Assembly: GCA_038251135.1 (NCBI GenBank) | Contig: JBBSBR010000001.1 | Span: 1 to 64,000, forward strand | Length of the DNA: 64,000 nucleotides | Source of the DNA: JBBSBR01 sp038251135 | GTDB lineage: Bacteria > Patescibacteriota > Saccharimonadia > UBA4664 | Direction of reading: 5' to 3' | Shown: positions 60,907 to 64,000 of the stretch, piece after piece | Layout: every line of letters starts with the position of its first letter | How positions within the stretch are numbered: the stretch's first letter is position 1 | The notes under the pieces: model-generated | The model's database searches: none | What the model saw: only the letters and a program-made list of their open reading frames with translations | Told to the model about the DNA's origin: nothing | Position numbers and translations under genes: made by a program

Positions 60907-61254
60907 TCATGACGCCGCCTCGATATCTTTGAGGCGAGTCCTTAAGAGTTCCGAGATTATGGATTCCGGGATGGGATGATCGGTCGTAAAATGAATTGAA
61001 CCTTTCGATAATTCAAAGCCGCCCAACTGTTCTGCTAAGACCTCGATGGGATGCGATGTCGGAAAGACGCTCAGATGATTTTTGAATGCGGCAAGCCCAA
61101 TCAGGTACTGCTTGTGGTATCTGAAGGCCGGTATGCCGTAACTTATGACCTCCTCGGCCTCGGGGACCGCTTTCCGTACGATCTTCCGCACTCGTTCAAG
61201 CCCGGCTTTTTGCGCGGGCGTTACCTGCTGCAGATAGTCGTCAATTGCCGACAT
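60907..61254 (-). CDS. DUF1801 (YdhG-like) protein
   Basis: A 115-aa protein of the iron-chaperone-like DUF1801 fold: IDDYLQQVTP-x6-LERVRKIVRKAVPEAEEVISYGIPAF and KNHLSVFPTSH. The role is unclear in bacteria. A second, more distant DUF1801 gene lies at 62341. Confidence 0.92.
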   Translation of the reverse strand: MSAIDDYLQQVTPAQKAGLERVRKIVRKAVPEAEEVISYGIPAFRYHKQYLIGLAAFKNHLSVFPTSHPIEVLAEQLGGFELSKGSIHFTTDHPIPESIISELLRTRLKDIEAAS

Positions 61255-61322
61255 GATTTTATTTTATCAAAAGACCAGATCACGAAAGAAGTCTCTAAAA
61301 CACCGATTGGCGGAGTTACCGA

Positions 61323-61712
61323 TTAAGGTTCTCGCAAACTGCGCACAGTTATTTCCTGCAGAGCCCATGAATTGCCGTCCGGGTCGGCAAAATATACATA
61401 TTTCACGCCTCCCATATCATTGATTTCACTTAATTCGACACCCCTGTCCGATAACATCTGTCGGGCTTTAGCCACATCCTCCACTACCAGGTGCAGGTTC
61501 TTGACTGAGCCCGGCTCGACTTCGCCATTCCCCATTCCGGTACCGAAAACTATTGAACATGCCGAACCGGGCGGAGTCAGTTGGATAACCCGCATGCCGT
61601 TGCCCGGCTGCACGTCATGATCCAAATGAAAGCCGACTTTTTCCACATAAAAAGCCAAACTTCGTTCCGGATCGGCTACGGGCAGTGGCACCAGTTCAAG
61701 TTTCATGTCCAT
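61323..61712 (-). CDS. Glyoxalase/VOC-superfamily protein
   Basis: A 129-aa single-unit VOC protein: PVADPERSLAFYVEKVGF, HLVVEDVAKARQMLSDRGVE, GGVKYVYFADPDGNSWALQEI. Metal positions cannot be assigned from sequence. It may be a lyase, dioxygenase or resistance protein. Confidence 0.92.
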   Translation of the reverse strand: MDMKLELVPLPVADPERSLAFYVEKVGFHLDHDVQPGNGMRVIQLTPPGSACSIVFGTGMGNGEVEPGSVKNLHLVVEDVAKARQMLSDRGVELSEINDMGGVKYVYFADPDGNSWALQEITVRSLREP

Positions 61713-61919
61713 AGTCAGATATTCCCCTCTAGGTTTATAGCATTTTCGAGCTAGCTTCTATGATAACAAAATAATCCGTGGACCCTCTTTGAAATATGTA
61801 TCATGCGCGGTATCTCGACTGTAATTAGAAAACGTAGGCCGCACATTAGTAAATTGTAGGTTTGGCTATAATAATTACCAAGTAAGTCCAGTTAACTGAA
61901 GATGTAATAAGGAGATTCC

Positions 61920-62252
61920 ATGGCAGAGAACATTAAACTACTCGTCTACCCCGCCAAGGATTTGAATGCTGGAAAGGCATTTTTTAATACTTTACTTGGT
62001 GTCCAGCCATACGTAGACGGCGACTATTACGTAGGATATACAGCAGATAACCTGGAAATTGGTCTGGATCCAAACGGACAGGCACTAATTGCCTATATCG
62101 ACGTCCGAGATATTCAATCGAGTCTGCAAACCTTATTGGACGCCGGTGCCAGCACCTACCAAGACGTCAAAGACGTGGGCGGCGGCATGTTGATTGCTCA
62201 AGTCAAAGATGCGAATGGTAATGTTTTAGGCCTAAGGCAAAAAGCAAAATAA
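61920..62252 (+). CDS. Glyoxalase/VOC-superfamily protein
   Basis: A 110-aa VOC protein: LLVYPAKDLNAGKAFFNTLLG, IAYIDVRDIQSSLQTLLDAGAST, VKDANGNVLGLRQ. AAGGAG lies 6 bases before the ATG and GGC-TATAAT about 50 bases upstream. Its lower GC content than the adjacent VOC gene suggests separate origin. Confidence 0.9.
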   Translation: MAENIKLLVYPAKDLNAGKAFFNTLLGVQPYVDGDYYVGYTADNLEIGLDPNGQALIAYIDVRDIQSSLQTLLDAGASTYQDVKDVGGGMLIAQVKDANGNVLGLRQKAK

Positions 62253-62340
62253 ACACCGTTCGGATATCACGCAATTATGTATTGTCGATTCGCAACCGGC
62301 ACTCATACGCCTCCGATCTTCCCACCCAAGGGACCGGCTC

Positions 62341-62739
62341 CTAGCCTTTAGCCCGGTTATAGCTTATGGCGGCACTAACGAGCGCCTTCAGCGAACCTTC
62401 CGCTATGTTATCACCTTCGGAACAATCGATAGCCCGCCACTTGCTGCCCGTCAGACCGGCGTTGAAGAGCTGGTCGGGATCACTGAGCGCTGCGCCGTCC
62501 TGGAAGACGAGTTTCACGCGATGCTTGAAGATATTTCCAACACAGATAATTCCGTTGAGCGACCAGACGGGCGATCCCATCCATTTCCACTCCTCAATGA
62601 TCTCGGGATCGGCTTCGAGGATAGTCCTACGGAGCTTCGCCAGCATGGCACCGCGCCAGTCTTGATTCTGTGCGATCAGATTGTCGATTTTTTCACTGGG
62701 AGTCATGGTATCTTCGCTCATTTTGCTCGCCCCAATCAT
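62341..62739 (-). CDS. DUF1801-type protein
   Basis: A 132-aa protein: SEKIDNLIAQNQDWRGAMLAKLRRTILEADPEIIEEWKWMGSPVWSLNGIICVG is the DUF1801 core. TATAAT ends 12 bases before ATG 62739; ATG 62721 is an alternative start. Confidence 0.88.
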   Translation of the reverse strand: MIGASKMSEDTMTPSEKIDNLIAQNQDWRGAMLAKLRRTILEADPEIIEEWKWMGSPVWSLNGIICVGNIFKHRVKLVFQDGAALSDPDQLFNAGLTGSKWRAIDCSEGDNIAEGSLKALVSAAISYNRAKG

Positions 62740-62857
62740 ATGCTTGAGCCAATTATACGCTAAGTGATGAATTATACCTCTGCTTAAGTAAAAATAGTTT
62801 CTTTTACGACTGCTAATTATGAATGGAGAACCATCAGCTTAATTATTGCCCAGTGTT

Positions 62858-63499
62858 TCAGCTGGCAAGTTGAGCAAAACTTCCCCAAGTAGCTTCTAGT
62901 TTTGCCAGCGTAAGGTGCTTATTCATTTCCTCGCCATAATACCCCCTCAGATTATCCGGAAGTTGCTCTAGATACGACCACGATTTTAACCAGCGTTCAG
63001 TACGGATACTGCGCGCTACGTCGGCTTTTGTAAAGGTAATCTCACCAAAGTCGATTAATATCACGTTGCCTCGAGTATCAAGCCCATTATTAACCGTCAG
63101 ATTGAATACTTTTTCGCAAAAACCATAACCCCAATGAAAGATAACCAGCCCAATATAGGCATCAATAAGTGTCTTGCCCTGCTCGATATCCACAGAGTTA
63201 AAAATCTTGTTGAGTGTTTTTACTTTATCCTGAGTATAGACAGCGCTCTCCGCGAATATTGGATGGCCGAGGCTCGCTGAGAGTTCGGGGCGTTCAGTGA
63301 TAAGTTGGTTAATGCGACGCGCAGATCGAATTGCGGTTTTCGGGTGGTTCGCCGTCAATTTATTAGCAGGCATTTTGCCCGGTTCATACCAGCGTCTTAT
63401 CACTTCGAGTGTTTCATCTTGAGACAGGGGCTTTTTGACTACCCGGCCGTCACCCGTATCGTAGACTCTGTACTGCGCTCCTTGACCGATTAATTTCAT
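62858..63499 (-). CDS. Protein-kinase-like protein
   Basis: A 213-aa protein with a reduced kinase fold. LIGQGAQYRVYDTGDGRVVKKP looks like the glycine loop and the VxK lysine (about residues 3-24), and VNNGLDTRGNVILIDFGEITF looks like the catalytic loop (N..D) and the DFG metal motif (about 140-160). The usual HRD is absent. It may be an atypical kinase, an APH-like enzyme or a pseudokinase. TATGAT ends 6 bases before the ATG with no ribosome site, so it is leaderless by prediction. Confidence 0.75.
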   Translation of the reverse strand: MKLIGQGAQYRVYDTGDGRVVKKPLSQDETLEVIRRWYEPGKMPANKLTANHPKTAIRSARRINQLITERPELSASLGHPIFAESAVYTQDKVKTLNKIFNSVDIEQGKTLIDAYIGLVIFHWGYGFCEKVFNLTVNNGLDTRGNVILIDFGEITFTKADVARSIRTERWLKSWSYLEQLPDNLRGYYGEEMNKHLTLAKLEATWGSFAQLAS

Positions 63500-63621
63500 A
63501 GCATAATCATAACAAACCCAACACTCTCCCGAAGAAGTCGTTAAGCATAATAGTCATGAAAGTCCATAACGAAAGTAATCGTAACTAAACTACTGTCAGT
63601 ATTTTAAGCATACGCAAACGT

Positions 63622-63951
63622 TTATTTGCTGAGTTTTTTCGCAATGTCATTGTTCAGATCTTCGCGCCATTTATCAGCGTATGTCTTTGCGCCCTCGATC
63701 AGCTCATCACAAAACGCTGCCACGTCATCGCCGGTAATTTCGAGCGCGTTTCTGCCGTTTGCCGCGCCCTCTTCAAAGAGATCAAGCAAACCCTTGAAGA
63801 CGTCCATCGAATCCTGACCCGAAGCCTTCCACATGTAAGGCTTTATTTCGTCGTAAACTATTTGATAATCTTTCGGCAGAGCTTTGGCCCGCGCTTCCAT
63901 CGCATTCCACTCTTTTTTATCACCAATGATTTTCTTTATAAAGTCACTCAT
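63622..63951 (-). CDS. DUF1048 protein
   Basis: A 109-aa helical protein of the DUF1048 family: FIKKIIGDKKEWNAMEARAKALPKDYQIVYDEIKPYMWK, and a C-terminal FCDELIEGAKTYADKW. Such genes usually sit just after a PadR-family repressor; here the ATG overlaps the stop of an upstream gene that continues past the window edge. Confidence 0.9.
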   Translation of the reverse strand: MSDFIKKIIGDKKEWNAMEARAKALPKDYQIVYDEIKPYMWKASGQDSMDVFKGLLDLFEEGAANGRNALEITGDDVAAFCDELIEGAKTYADKWREDLNNDIAKKLSK

Positions 63952-64000
63952 TCTCAGCCTCCTTTAATTCGTTAATCTTTGACGACACGAAGTCCCACTT
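63944..64000 (-). CDS. 3' end of an upstream gene, probably a PadR-like regulator
   Basis: The last 18 codons (KWDFVSSKINELKEAENE and a TGA) run into the edge. The stop overlaps the DUF1048 start by 8 bases. Only the context (PadR-DUF1048 pairs) suggests the family. Confidence 0.5.
   Translation of the reverse strand, partial: KWDFVSSKINELKEAENE

Overview
This 64 kb window looks like part of a small-genome bacterium of the Candidate Phyla Radiation (Patescibacteria), most likely near Candidatus Saccharibacteria. I infer this from several features: an alanyl-tRNA synthetase that ends after its editing domain, small membrane proteins with no recognisable family, a mltG-ruvX-membrane protein operon, receiver-only response regulators, and actinobacterial-style wall proteins (an RpfB-like G5/DUF348 protein and a LysM-CHAP hydrolase). 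TGA is used as a stop, for example in several ATGA start/stop overlaps, so the code is standard rather than the Gracilibacteria type. No phage, IS element, rRNA or CRISPR array is visible.

Layout. 1-6.8 kb: tRNA-Ala, obg, a small HTH gene, a LysM-CHAP wall hydrolase behind a structured leader, then mltG, ruvX and a large membrane protein. 6.9-8.5 kb: plus-strand accessory genes, namely a doubly frameshifted MYG1-like gene and a ParS/Xre-like gene, with a hammerhead-ribozyme-like RNA between them. 8.5-16.2 kb: an FtsA/PilM-type ATPase, pilin-like membrane proteins, a HIT protein without its nucleophile, a CDP-alcohol phosphatidyltransferase, alaS and mnmA. 16.2-23 kb: a tightly packed minus-strand block, CvpA-CAP fusion, ydcF, cysteine desulfurase (sulfur donor for mnmA), tatD, metG and rsmA. 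23-33.7 kb: the RpfB-like protein, pcrA carrying an in-frame palindromic element, and the glycolytic genes tpiA, pgk and pyk. 34-37.5 kb: an ABC exporter, a DnaQ-like exonuclease and tRNA-Glu. 37.7-46 kb: a polysaccharide deacetylase, a multi-TM histidine kinase with a receiver protein, an acyltransferase cluster (ThiF/E1-like, FeeM-like GNAT and PlsC), a second receiver and folD.

46.8-51.2 kb is a flavin electron-transfer module: an extracytoplasmic FMN-binding-domain protein, ApbE flavin transferase and a ferric-reductase-like flavocytochrome, the last in an operon with an OmpR/histidine kinase pair. 51-56.7 kb holds mostly small membrane proteins and a DUF2156 aminoacyl-lipid-synthase-like protein. 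56.8-60.9 kb is a persulfide/sulfane-sulfur cluster headed by a Fur-family regulator with a 31-bp palindromic operator over its own promoter: rhodanese, glutaredoxin, DUF2892 and a CoA-disulfide reductase-rhodanese-TusA-DsrE fusion. The right edge has DUF1801, glyoxalase-fold, kinase-like and PadR/DUF1048-type genes.

Three window-wide signals stand out. First, about a dozen genes have a -10 box only 6-9 bases before the ATG and no Shine-Dalgarno, which points to leaderless transcription, while a set of short isolated genes carries strong GGAGG sites. Second, a 52-54 bp palindromic repeat occurs three times, once inside pcrA. Third, the motif AGCATAAG recurs in or near promoters. All functional calls are from reading the sequence; no database search was run.
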